In this document: one piece after another, positions 37,621 through 45,784 of the stretch
Layout: the number at the start of each line of letters is the position of its first letter
Numbering within the stretch: position 1 is the stretch's first letter
DNA from: Fodinicurvata sp. EGI_FJ10296
GTDB taxonomy: Bacteria > Pseudomonadota > Alphaproteobacteria > DSM-16000 > Inquilinaceae
Direction of reading: 5' to 3'
Length of the DNA stretch: 64,000 nt
NCBI RefSeq assembly: GCF_040712075.1
Contig: NZ_JBFCVL010000004.1
Coordinates: forward strand, 434,001-498,000
Notes under the pieces: model-generated
Databases searched by the model: none
What the model was told of the DNA's origin: nothing
What the model saw: only the letters and a program-made list of their open reading frames with translations
Made by a program: the position numbers and the translations under genes

Positions 37621-39545
37621 TGACCGCCCCCGATAGTTCTCTCAACGATACATCCCTCTCCGCCGCCGCAGAACAGCTAGAGGCCTATCTCGCTGCCCAG
37701 GAAGGCAAGGATCTGCTGCGCTTCATCACCTGCGGGTCGGTCGATGACGGCAAATCGACCCTGATCGGCCGGCTGCTCTATGACAGCAAGCTGCTGTTCG
37801 ACGATCAGCTCGCCAGCCTTGAGACCGAGTCGAAACGGTTCGGCACTACCGGGCCGGACGCCCTCGACCTCGCGCTTCTTGTCGACGGATTGGCTGCAGA
37901 ACGCGAGCAAGGCATCACCATCGACGTCGCCTATCGGTTCTTCGCGACCGACAAGCGCAAGTTCATCGTCGCCGACACCCCCGGCCACGAGCAGTACACC
38001 CGCAACATGGTCACCGGCGCGTCGACGGCCCAGACCGCCGTGCTGCTGGTCGACGCCCGCAAGGGCATCCTGACCCAGACCCGCCGGCACAGCACGATCG
38101 TCGCTTTGCTCGGCATTCGCCATGTCGTGCTGGCGATAAACAAGATGGATCTGGTCGGCTGGGACGAGACCGTGGCCGCCGCGGTCGAGGAAGAATACCG
38201 GCGTTTCGCCGCCGATATCGGCATCACGGATATCACCTGCGTTCCGCTTTCCGCACTGACCGGCGGCAACGTCACCATCCCGGCACCCGAGGCACCGTGG
38301 TATCAGGGCCCCACCCTGCTTGGACACCTGGAGACCATTGCCCCGGACGCCATCGATGCCGCCAGGCCGTTCCGCCTGCCGGTTCAGTGGGTCAACCGCC
38401 CGCATCTCGATTTCCGGGGCTTCTCCGGGACCATCGCCAGCGGCACCGTGCGGCCGGGCGACCGGATCGCTGTCCTGCCCGGCGGCACGACGTCGACGGT
38501 CGAGCGCATCGTCACCCTCGACGGCGATCTCGATCGAGCTATCGCCGGGCAAGCGGTCACGATTACTCTGGCCGACGAAATCGATGTCAGCCGAGGCGAC
38601 GTCATTGCCGCCTTCGACGCCCGCCCCGAGGTGAGCGACCAGTTTGGCGCCCATATCGTGTGGATGGACGAGGATCAGCTCTTCCCCGGCCGGCGCTATA
38701 CGATGCGCATCGGAACCGGTACCGCCGACGCCCAGATCACCGACATCAAGTACAAGGTCAACGTCAACACGCAGGAGCATATCGCCGCCAAAACCCTGCA
38801 TCTGAACGACGTCGCAACCTGCAACATCTCGTTGAACCGGCCAATTGCTTTCGACCCCTACGCCGAGAACCCCACCACCGGCTCGTTCATTCTGGTCGAC
38901 CGGATCACCAATTCGACCGTCGGCTGCGGGATGATCGATTTCGCGCTGCGCCGGGCATCGAACATCCACTGGCAGGCAACCAAGGTCGACAAGGCGACAC
39001 GCGCGGCGACCAATCAGCAGACTCCGTGCGTGCTCTGGTTCACCGGCCTGTCGGGTGCCGGCAAGTCTACGGTCGCCGATCTGGTGGAACAGAAGCTGCA
39101 GGCGCTCGGCCGCCATACCATGCTTCTGGACGGCGACAATGTTCGCCACGGGCTGAACCGCGACCTGGGATTCACCGACGAGGACAGGGTGGAGAATGTC
39201 CGTCGCGTCGGTGAAGTCAGCCGCCTGATGACCGACGCCGGACTGATCACCCTGGTCAGTTTTATCTCGCCGTTCCGCAGCGAGCGCCGTATGGCCCGGG
39301 ACCTGTTCCCGGAAGGCGAGTTCATCGAAGTCTTTGTCGATGCCCCGCTGGAGATCTGCGAAAGCCGGGACGTCAAGGGCCTCTACCAGAAGGCGCGAAG
39401 CGGGAGCATTCCCAACTTCACGGGCATTTCCAGCCCTTATGAGGAGCCTGAGGCGCCGGAGATCCACCTGCACACTGACCAGAGCGACGCTAATCGCTGC
39501 GCAGACATCGTGATCGCCATGTTGCGCGAGCGGAGCTTCATCTGA
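37620..39545 (+). CDS. cysNC: Fused sulfate adenylyltransferase subunit 1 / APS kinase (CysNC)
   Basis: The 641-residue protein is CysN and CysC fused. The GTPase half has G1 GSVDDGKS (39-46), DTPGHEQY and NKMDLVGW, followed by EF-Tu-like beta domains. The APS kinase half has GLSGAGKST near residue 476 and the [15 protein letters not shown] motif, ending with the usual SPYEEP. The pair converts sulfate to PAPS without releasing APS. The fusion is common in alphaproteobacteria. The product can feed cysteine synthesis or sulfation of a surface polysaccharide or nodulation-type factor; no sulfotransferase is visible in this window. Confidence 0.96.
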   Translation: MTAPDSSLNDTSLSAAAEQLEAYLAAQEGKDLLRFITCGSVDDGKSTLIGRLLYDSKLLFDDQLASLETESKRFGTTGPDALDLALLVDGLAAEREQGITIDVAYRFFATDKRKFIVADTPGHEQYTRNMVTGASTAQTAVLLVDARKGILTQTRRHSTIVALLGIRHVVLAINKMDLVGWDETVAAAVEEEYRRFAADIGITDITCVPLSALTGGNVTIPAPEAPWYQGPTLLGHLETIAPDAIDAARPFRLPVQWVNRPHLDFRGFSGTIASGTVRPGDRIAVLPGGTTSTVERIVTLDGDLDRAIAGQAVTITLADEIDVSRGDVIAAFDARPEVSDQFGAHIVWMDEDQLFPGRRYTMRIGTGTADAQITDIKYKVNVNTQEHIAAKTLHLNDVATCNISLNRPIAFDPYAENPTTGSFILVDRITNSTVGCGMIDFALRRASNIHWQATKVDKATRAATNQQTPCVLWFTGLSGAGKSTVADLVEQKLQALGRHTMLLDGDNVRHGLNRDLGFTDEDRVENVRRVGEVSRLMTDAGLITLVSFISPFRSERRMARDLFPEGEFIEVFVDAPLEICESRDVKGLYQKARSGSIPNFTGISSPYEEPEAPEIHLHTDQSDANRCADIVIAMLRERSFI

Positions 39546-39603
39546 CGGAACCCAGAGGCAACCCACGCAGCCAGGCCGGCTGATGACATCGTCCCGGAAA
39601 CGG

Positions 39604-41133
39604 TCAGGCGATATCTTCGGCCGCGTCGCTGCGTCCCGCCGCCTTGCGGCGCAGGCGCTCCATCAGCCGGGGTAGCCAGAGTGACAAGATCAACAGAGCG
39701 AGCAGCAGGAATGTGATCGGGCGCTCGAACACGTATTCGATGCGCCCACCACTGATCTGGTACGAGCGCAGCAATTCGCCCTCGGCCATGCTGCCGAGCA
39801 ACAGTCCGATTACGGCGGCCGGTATCGAGTAGTCATAGCGCCGCAACGCCCATCCGAACATGGCGAACACCAGCAGCGTGATCGGACCGGCCATGTTGCC
39901 GGTAAGGCCGTAGGACCCGAAGGCGGACATGGCCAGAACACCGGGGATCAGATATCTGAGCGGCACCTTCACGATGGCCGCCAGCAGCTGAATCATCAGC
40001 AGGCCGACGAAGAACAGCAGGAAACCCTGAACAAGATTGGCCATGATGACGGCATAGGCGACATCGCCCTGGTCGCGCAGAAAGCCGGGCCCGCCGGTGA
40101 TGTTATGCATGGTGAATGCCGCCAGCAGGATTGCTGTCCCGGCGCCGCCGGGGATGCCGAGCGCAAACAGGCTGACCATCGAGCCGCCTTCGGAGCTGGA
40201 ATTTGCCGATTCCGAGGCGGCGACGCCGTTGGGATTGCCCTGGCCGAACGACGACGGATCTTTCGACCGGCGCCGCGCCTCGCTATAGGAGACGAGATTG
40301 GCGACCGACGAGCCCACGCCGGGAACCGCGCCCACCAGAACACCGATGATGCCGCCGCGAAGCAGGGTCGACGGCGATTTCAGCCCCAGTTTCAGCCCGT
40401 CGATCACGCGGCGGAAGCTGACCCGCCGGCCAGCGGCACCACCTTTCACCAGATAGGCGTTCCCGGAAATCGAGAACAGCTCCGACGCGGCGAACATGCC
40501 GATCATGGCCGGCACGACGGCGATACCGTCGATCAGATAGGCACTGCCCAATGTGCCGCGCATGACGCCGTTCGGGCTCATGCCGATGGTCCCGATCAAC
40601 AGGCCGAACACACCGGCCAGAAGGCTGCGCGACAGGTGCTTGCCCTTGAGCGTCGCGATCAGCGTCAGACCCCACAGGATGACGACGAACATCTCCGTCG
40701 GCCCAAGTTTGAGCACGATGGTCGATAGCGGCTGAATAAGGACCAGAAGGATGAAATAGCCAGTCAGCGTGCCGATCGTCGACGCGATCAGGGCAACACC
40801 CAGCGCCTCGTTGTGGCGACCCTGGCGCGACATTGGATATCCGTCGAAGGTGGTCGCAACGGCCGACGATGTGCCGGGAATGTTCATCAGAATGGCCGAT
40901 ACGCCGCCGCCGAACTGGCCACCGGTAAAGATGGCGGTCAGGAACAGCATCGCGGTCAGGAAATCCATGGTCAACGTGGCCGGCAGGAAGACCGCCATCG
41001 CCATGCTCGTCTGAAGCCCGGGAATGCACCCGAAGATCAGGCCGATCATGAGCCCGGGGATGACGACCAGCCATGGCGTCCAGGACGATCCGAGCAGCGC
41101 GAACGCCCCGGACAGATCGGCAAGATCGATCAT
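39604..41133 (-). CDS. tctA: Tripartite tricarboxylate transporter large permease (TctA)
   Basis: The 509-residue permease has about 12 helices and the TctA family motif near residues 20-40 (VVIPGLMIGLIFGCIPGLQ), the repeated GAVPGVGSSVANLVSY near 260 and GEGGAxxALxLGIPG-like SSEGGSMVSLFALGIPGGAGTAILLAAF. It imports tricarboxylates with TctB and the binding protein TctC. The start is 7 nt after TctB behind TGAGGGT. The gene converges on CysNC with only 58 bp between them and no obvious terminator. Confidence 0.95.
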   Translation of the reverse strand: MIDLADLSGAFALLGSSWTPWLVVIPGLMIGLIFGCIPGLQTSMAMAVFLPATLTMDFLTAMLFLTAIFTGGQFGGGVSAILMNIPGTSSAVATTFDGYPMSRQGRHNEALGVALIASTIGTLTGYFILLVLIQPLSTIVLKLGPTEMFVVILWGLTLIATLKGKHLSRSLLAGVFGLLIGTIGMSPNGVMRGTLGSAYLIDGIAVVPAMIGMFAASELFSISGNAYLVKGGAAGRRVSFRRVIDGLKLGLKSPSTLLRGGIIGVLVGAVPGVGSSVANLVSYSEARRRSKDPSSFGQGNPNGVAASESANSSSEGGSMVSLFALGIPGGAGTAILLAAFTMHNITGGPGFLRDQGDVAYAVIMANLVQGFLLFFVGLLMIQLLAAIVKVPLRYLIPGVLAMSAFGSYGLTGNMAGPITLLVFAMFGWALRRYDYSIPAAVIGLLLGSMAEGELLRSYQISGGRIEYVFERPITFLLLALLILSLWLPRLMERLRRKAAGRSDAAEDIA

Positions 41134-41140
41134 CGGACCC

Positions 41141-41668
41141 TCACAACAGCAGGATGGGCATGGGATAGGGGATCAGCCAGCGGAACGCGATGGTGACCAG
41201 CACCGCAAACCCGACCGAAAGACCGACAACGAACAGCGGACGCCGTTCACCGTCGATAAGCAGGCTGACCGCCATGAACAGGGCCGTCGCCACGTCGAAG
41301 CCGAGATAAGGGAGCGAGAGAATGTAAAGGCCGAACGTGCCCATCAGGACCGCCGGCCTGAACCGCTGAAGTAGCGTTTCAGGCTCGGAAGCGGCGCCAC
41401 CCGCCTCTGAATCCGGGGCGGGAGCCGATTCAGGATCTGACGTCGCATCCAGCTTCGGCGCCCGCAATGCTGCCGACAGCACGTCGTAGAGCACGATCAG
41501 GCACATCGCCAGCGCCAGGATGCTGGCCGGCAGCACCAGAATAAGATTACGGACCCTGTTCGAGGCCTCCCAGGCATCATGGAGATAGAAGATCGTAATG
41601 CCCGCCATGATCGCAATCAGGGCGCAATGCCCCCAATCGATGCGGGCACTCAGGCGATCGCTGTTCAT
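41141..41668 (-). CDS. tctB: Tripartite tricarboxylate transporter small permease (TctB)
   Basis: The 175-residue protein has four membrane helices (LIAIMAGITIFYLHDAW, LILVLPASILALAMCLIVLY, GTFGLYILSLPYLGFDVATALFMA, GLSVGFAVLVTIAFRWLI) and a Pro/Ala/Glu-rich cytoplasmic loop. It belongs to the variable TctB family and partners TctA. ATG 41668 follows GGAG at 8 nt; a GTG at 41677 is weaker. A strong hairpin lies upstream, between it and the binding-protein gene. Confidence 0.85.
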   Translation of the reverse strand: MNSDRLSARIDWGHCALIAIMAGITIFYLHDAWEASNRVRNLILVLPASILALAMCLIVLYDVLSAALRAPKLDATSDPESAPAPDSEAGGAASEPETLLQRFRPAVLMGTFGLYILSLPYLGFDVATALFMAVSLLIDGERRPLFVVGLSVGFAVLVTIAFRWLIPYPMPILLL

Positions 41669-41718
41669 GACGGACACTCCGCAGACGCACGAGCAGAACG
41701 GGGCGGTAAAGTTCGGAA

Positions 41719-41755
41719 GTGGGGCGGCGGTGGCTCACGCCGGCCGCCGCCCCAC
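41719..41755. terminator. Strong hairpin between tctC and tctB
   Basis: GTGGGGCGGCGG (41719-41730) pairs perfectly with CCGCCGCCCCAC (41744-41755), a 12-bp stem. It starts 14 nt after the tctC stop in the direction of transcription. It lacks a U-run, so it probably acts as a partial terminator or mRNA stabiliser that makes the binding protein more abundant than the permeases. Confidence 0.75.
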
Positions 41756-41768
41756 AAGCCGATCGCCG

Positions 41769-42764
41769 TCAGTCGAGCAGGTGGCCGTATTCCTGCAGAA
41801 CTTCGTATGTCGTCATCACGGCATCGGTCGTCGCTTCGGGACCGAGCCAGTCGGCACCGATCGAGTTCTCCTCGAGATGCGCGATGAATTCGGGATTCTC
41901 CAGCGTCCGGCGATAGGCATCGACCAGTGTCTGGAACCGGTCGGGATACTGATCGCGGAATTCGGCCGAGGTCGCCAGTCCGCGGATCGAGCCGCTGAGC
42001 ACCGGGATTTCCAGATCAAGTTCGGCCAGCGCCTCGTTGACCGGCGGTGCGTCCCAATTCGGCGCCGGCGTGTCGCGAACCACCGCCAGCGGCGTGATCA
42101 TTTCGCGGATGCCTTCACTGCCTTCGCCGCCAAGGATCGTGAAATCGACCTGGCCACCGGCGACGGCGGTGCGCGCCGCGCCACCGCTTTCATAGGTCAC
42201 GACGTTGAGGTCGGAATCGGTCAAACCGGCGGCGTCGAGCAGGATGTAGGTGGTCAGATGCCCGGCCGACCCCGGCACGACGCTGACGCTGTGCTCGCCC
42301 GGATTTTCGGAAATGGCCTCGATCATTCCGGCCAGGGACGTAATGCCGAGATCGGCGTTGGCGGCAATGATGTCCCAGTCCGACCATTGACCGTTGACGA
42401 ACGCGAAATCCTCCAGCTCGTAGTCAGCGCCGGTATTGATGATGCTGTTCGCCAGGTAAGGCGAAATCGCCGTCGCGAGCACCGTATACCCGTCATCCGG
42501 CTGTGCTAGAACGTAGGTCGCCGCCAATTGGCCGCCAGCGCCTTCGCGATTTACAACTGTGATCGGCTGACCGAGCTCTTCCGGCATGAACTGCGACAGA
42601 GCGCGGGCCGTGCGGTCGGCACTGCCGCCGACACCGAACCCGACGACGAAGTTGAGCGGACGCTCGGGCCAGTCGTCCTGGGCCGACGCCGTGGATGTGA
42701 CGCCGACCATGCCGGCGACGGCAAGGCACAGTCCGGTCGTGAGTAAGGGCGTTGATGCGGTCAT
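41769..42764 (-). CDS. tctC: Tripartite tricarboxylate transporter substrate-binding protein (TctC)
   Basis: The 331-residue protein has a signal peptide ending at TASA-QDD and the Bug/TctC fold: WPERPLNFVVGFGVGGSADRTAR, the ligand loop ITVVNREGAGG with Gly residues, GSAGHLTTYILLDAAG, and the acid GGAARTAVAGGQVDFTILG. These bind di- and tricarboxylates by backbone amides. ATG 42764 follows GGAGGAAACC; a longer GTG start would swallow that site. It is transcribed from the region shared with the divergent GntR gene. Confidence 0.92.
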   Translation of the reverse strand: MTASTPLLTTGLCLAVAGMVGVTSTASAQDDWPERPLNFVVGFGVGGSADRTARALSQFMPEELGQPITVVNREGAGGQLAATYVLAQPDDGYTVLATAISPYLANSIINTGADYELEDFAFVNGQWSDWDIIAANADLGITSLAGMIEAISENPGEHSVSVVPGSAGHLTTYILLDAAGLTDSDLNVVTYESGGAARTAVAGGQVDFTILGGEGSEGIREMITPLAVVRDTPAPNWDAPPVNEALAELDLEIPVLSGSIRGLATSAEFRDQYPDRFQTLVDAYRRTLENPEFIAHLEENSIGADWLGPEATTDAVMTTYEVLQEYGHLLD

Positions 42765-42871
42765 GGTTCGGGTTTCCTCCACTGGTGCAGCCCGCTTTAC
42801 GGCGGGACTCGTCTTGTCATCCGGACCCCACTCCGTCGAGGGACGCGTGGTCGATCCGACGATTGCTTAAC

Positions 42872-43095
42872 ATTGACAATCGTCCCAAGCGCTTCCACAA
42901 TTGTCAACCATTAGCATACTCCGGTACGGATTTGACGCTTCGAATGTCGGGAATCACTGCGGCGCCTGGCTACGAGATGAAGGTCAACCTATTGATAAAA
43001 TTATAGGAATTTCCTGATAGGGAGGACTGTCTGTTGCCGGGCCAGGATGGGTGGAACGAACGATTGTCGACAATAGACTCGTCATTGTCAGCAAT
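42872..43095. promoter_or_regulatory. Divergent promoter and probable GntR operators (TTGACAAT / ATTGTCAA)
   Basis: Four related elements share a TTGTCAAT/ATTGACAA core: ATTGACAAT at 42872-42880, ACAATTGTCAA at 42897-42907, the perfect palindrome ATTGTCGACAAT at 43063-43074, and ATTGTCAGCAAT at 43084-43095. TTGACA at 42873-42878 stands 17 nt before CACAAT, a fair sigma-70 promoter toward the GntR operon, and the reverse strand offers TTGACA toward tctC. The last two sites lie inside the 5' end of the GntR frame. The symmetric ATTGT...ACAAT arrangement suits a FadR-type dimer. Confidence 0.6.
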
Positions 43096-43828
43096 TCGGT
43101 CCGCGGATGACGCCATCGCCACCGATCGGCCGGAGTCGGGTCCGGACTCAGGAGGCGACCGCTCGGCGACCCTCGGCGACCGTGTCTACGAACAGCTTCT
43201 CAATGCCATCATCACCGGCGATCTGCCCCCCGGCGCGAAAATCGGCGAGGTGGAACTGTCGCGGCGATTCGGCGTCAGCCGGGGCCCGTTGCGCGAAGCG
43301 ATCCGGCGCCTGGAAGAACGTCGGCTCGTCGTCTACACACCTCATGTCGGCGCCCGGGTCGTGGAGTTGTCGAGCGAGGTTCTGCTGGAGACGTTTCTGG
43401 TGCGCGAAGCCATGGAGGGCATGGCGGCGCGGCTGGCGGCACAACGGATGAGCGACCAGGAGGTCGGCGAATTGGCCGATCTACTTGCCGATCACGAGCA
43501 GGTGCTTCAGGGCACAGATGTTTACTATCAACGCGACCACGACTTCGATTTTCACTATCGCATCGTGAAGGGCGCGCGGAACGATCTGATCGAAGGCATT
43601 CTGTGCGGCGACCTCTATCAGTTGCTGAAACTGTACCGATACCAGCACCGCGGTTCGCCGGGACGGGCCAACCGTGCCCTGCTGGAACACAAGCGCGTCC
43701 TTGGGGCAATTCAGGACCGTGACGCCGATCTGGCGGAAATTCTGATGCGCCGGCACATCACGACGGCACGCGCCATACTGCAAGGTAATCTGACCAGTCT
43801 CTCGGCGTTGGCGGATGCCGACGACTGA
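43034..43828 (+). CDS. GntR family transcriptional regulator (FadR/FCD type)
   Basis: The 264-residue regulator has a winged helix near residues 47-105 (LGDRVYEQLLNAIITGDLPPG; VSRGPLREAIRRLEERRLV) and a FCD ligand domain with three metal/ligand histidine-type positions (DHDFDFHYRIVKGARN; LEHKRVLGAIQDRD; RRHITTARAI). FCD sensors often bind carboxylates such as citrate-type acids. TTG 43034 is supported by GGAGGA 7 nt upstream. The first 45 residues are not conserved and include palindromic operator-like DNA. It leads the tricarboxylate operon and faces TctCBA. Confidence 0.88.
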   Translation: MPGQDGWNERLSTIDSSLSAIRSADDAIATDRPESGPDSGGDRSATLGDRVYEQLLNAIITGDLPPGAKIGEVELSRRFGVSRGPLREAIRRLEERRLVVYTPHVGARVVELSSEVLLETFLVREAMEGMAARLAAQRMSDQEVGELADLLADHEQVLQGTDVYYQRDHDFDFHYRIVKGARNDLIEGILCGDLYQLLKLYRYQHRGSPGRANRALLEHKRVLGAIQDRDADLAEILMRRHITTARAILQGNLTSLSALADADD

Positions 43829-43891
43829 CTGATTTCGGGACCGAACCGGGGGCAAGAAACCCCACCGAAAAGAAAACGATGGAGAAATGAC

Positions 43892-44752
43892 GTGAAAGCA
43901 TCGACGGCACTGCGCCAACTCATGAAGGACAATCCCCCCGTCATCGCACCGGGCGCCTATGACGGCCTGTCGGCGCGGCTCGTCGAGCGGGCCGGATTTC
44001 CGGCCGTTTATGCCAGCGGCGGCGCGATTTCCCGCAGTACCGGCATCCCGGATCTGGGCCTGATGAGCATGAATGAAATCGTCGCTCGGCTGGAAACCAT
44101 GGTCGATGCGATATCGATCCCGCTGATTGCCGACGCCGATACCGGTTACGGCAATGCGCTCAACGCCCAGCACGCCGTCAAGGCGTTCCAGCGCGCGGGT
44201 GTCGCCGGCTTCCATCTGGAAGATCAGAGCTTTCCGAAGCGGTGCGGCCATTACGACGACAAGGGCATCGTGCCTACCACAGAGATGACGCAGAAGATCA
44301 AGGCGGTGAAAGACGCCAGCGAGGACCCCGACTTCGTTCTGATCGCGCGCACCGACGGTCTGGCCGTCGAGGGCTACGAAAAGACGATCGAACGCTCGCA
44401 CGCTTACATGGACGCCGGCGCCGACGTCATCTTCGTCGAGGCGCCGACAACGGTGGAGCAAATCGAATCCATCGCCCGCGACCTGCCCTATCCCAAGCTG
44501 ATCAACATGTTCGCCGGCGGCAAGACACCGCTGGTTCCCGCCGCCCGGCTGGGCGAGCTCGGCTATGCCTTCGTGATCATCCCCAGCGACACCCAGCGCG
44601 CGGCGATCGGTGGCATGGAAGCGGCACTCGAAGCCATCGCCCGCGACGGCCACTCCGGATCGGTGCAGGAACGCATGGTCACCTTCAAGGGGCGCGAAGA
44701 GATCATCGGTACCGCCGACTATATGGCGCGGGACAAATCCTATGCCGTCTGA
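43892..44752 (+). CDS. Isocitrate lyase/PEP mutase family protein, probable 2-methylisocitrate lyase
   Basis: The 286-residue barrel enzyme has the Mg site DADTGYGN, the catalytic KRCGH motif with C118 and H120, and FHLEDQSFPKRCGH followed by IARTDG. KRCGH is the hallmark of 2-methylisocitrate lyase and isocitrate lyase, which split a C6/C7 tricarboxylate to succinate plus pyruvate or glyoxylate. It lies 63 nt after the GntR gene. Together with the aconitase and PrpF downstream it fits the AcnD/PrpF variant of the methylcitrate cycle, but the specificity is not proven. Confidence 0.85.
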   Translation: MKASTALRQLMKDNPPVIAPGAYDGLSARLVERAGFPAVYASGGAISRSTGIPDLGLMSMNEIVARLETMVDAISIPLIADADTGYGNALNAQHAVKAFQRAGVAGFHLEDQSFPKRCGHYDDKGIVPTTEMTQKIKAVKDASEDPDFVLIARTDGLAVEGYEKTIERSHAYMDAGADVIFVEAPTTVEQIESIARDLPYPKLINMFAGGKTPLVPAARLGELGYAFVIIPSDTQRAAIGGMEAALEAIARDGHSGSVQERMVTFKGREEIIGTADYMARDKSYAV

Positions 44753-45698
44753 CGCGGCCGCGCGCCGCATCCGCTTTCGCGACATGCTGGCTTCGGGGCG
44801 GCTGATCGTCGCTCCGGGCGCGCATAACGGACTCAGCGCGTCGATGATCGACCGGACCGGTCACGCCTGCATCTACATGACAGGGTCCGGCGTCGCCAAC
44901 GGCCTGACCGGCAAGGCCGATGTCGGGCTGCTGACGATGACGGAAATGGCGATGATGGCCCGGTTCGTGGTCGAGGCGTCGGGCGTGCCGGTAATCGCGG
45001 ACGCCGACAACGGCTATGGCAATGCCGTCAACGTGATCCGCACGGTCCGGGAATACGAGGCCGCCGGGGTCACGGCCCTGCATCTCGAAGATCAGGTAAT
45101 CCCCAAGCGTTGCGGCTCGATCGCCGGCAAGGCCGTTGTCCCGGCAGAAGAAATGGCCGGCAAGATCCGCGCGGCCACCGACGCCCGCCAGGACGCCAAT
45201 CTGGTCATCATCGCCCGCACCGACGCGCGCGGCGCGGTCGATCTCGACGACGCGATCAGGCGCGGCCAGATTTATGCCGAGGCCGGCGCCGACATGATCT
45301 TTCCCGACGCCTTGCTGTCGGTCGAGGAATACGCCCGCTTCGCCGCCGAAGTCCCGGGGCCGAAAGTCTTCAACATGGGCGGCTATGCGCGCAAACGCAC
45401 AACGCCAAAGTTGCCGCTCGCAGAAGTCGCCGCCATGGGATACGCGGTCGTGCTGTTTCCGCTGGCGTCGATCCGGGCCGGTATACGGGCGGAATGGGAC
45501 ATGCTGAACGGCCTGCGCGAGCGCGGGACCGAGCACGAGATCGAGCATCTGGCCGATCTGGATGGCCATCCGGTCGAGAACTGGTACGAGTTTACCGGCA
45601 TTTCGGACGTGCGCGCGCTGGAAGAAAAGTATCTGCCCGAAGACGATGTGGCGGCGCGCTATGCCGGCGGCGCGGGCCACCGGCCCGGCGACGTCTAA
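44742..45698 (+). CDS. Second isocitrate lyase/PEP mutase family protein (KRCGS variant)
   Basis: The 318-residue paralogue overlaps the first lyase by 11 nt. It keeps the Mg site (DADNGYGN) and the catalytic cysteine C124, but the KRCGH histidine is Ser126 (PKRCGS) and the Thr of the Mg site is Asn. The C-terminal extension with WDMLNGLRERGTEHE is longer than in the first copy. The family also contains oxaloacetate decarboxylases and 2,3-dimethylmalate lyases. The changed histidine suggests a different substrate or a heteromeric partner for the first lyase. Confidence 0.82.
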   Translation: MPSDAAARRIRFRDMLASGRLIVAPGAHNGLSASMIDRTGHACIYMTGSGVANGLTGKADVGLLTMTEMAMMARFVVEASGVPVIADADNGYGNAVNVIRTVREYEAAGVTALHLEDQVIPKRCGSIAGKAVVPAEEMAGKIRAATDARQDANLVIIARTDARGAVDLDDAIRRGQIYAEAGADMIFPDALLSVEEYARFAAEVPGPKVFNMGGYARKRTTPKLPLAEVAAMGYAVVLFPLASIRAGIRAEWDMLNGLRERGTEHEIEHLADLDGHPVENWYEFTGISDVRALEEKYLPEDDVAARYAGGAGHRPGDV

Positions 45699-45784
45699 GC
45701 ACGGGGTTCAGACGATCAACACAATAGGTGCCGCCAGTGGAGCGCGCGCCATTCTGGTGAAGAACGCATGGGGAAGAACGCATC

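Noticed and set aside
37677-39566. A 629-residue minus-strand frame opposite CysNC
   Set aside because: CysNC is certain; the frame is a GC-rich antisense shadow.
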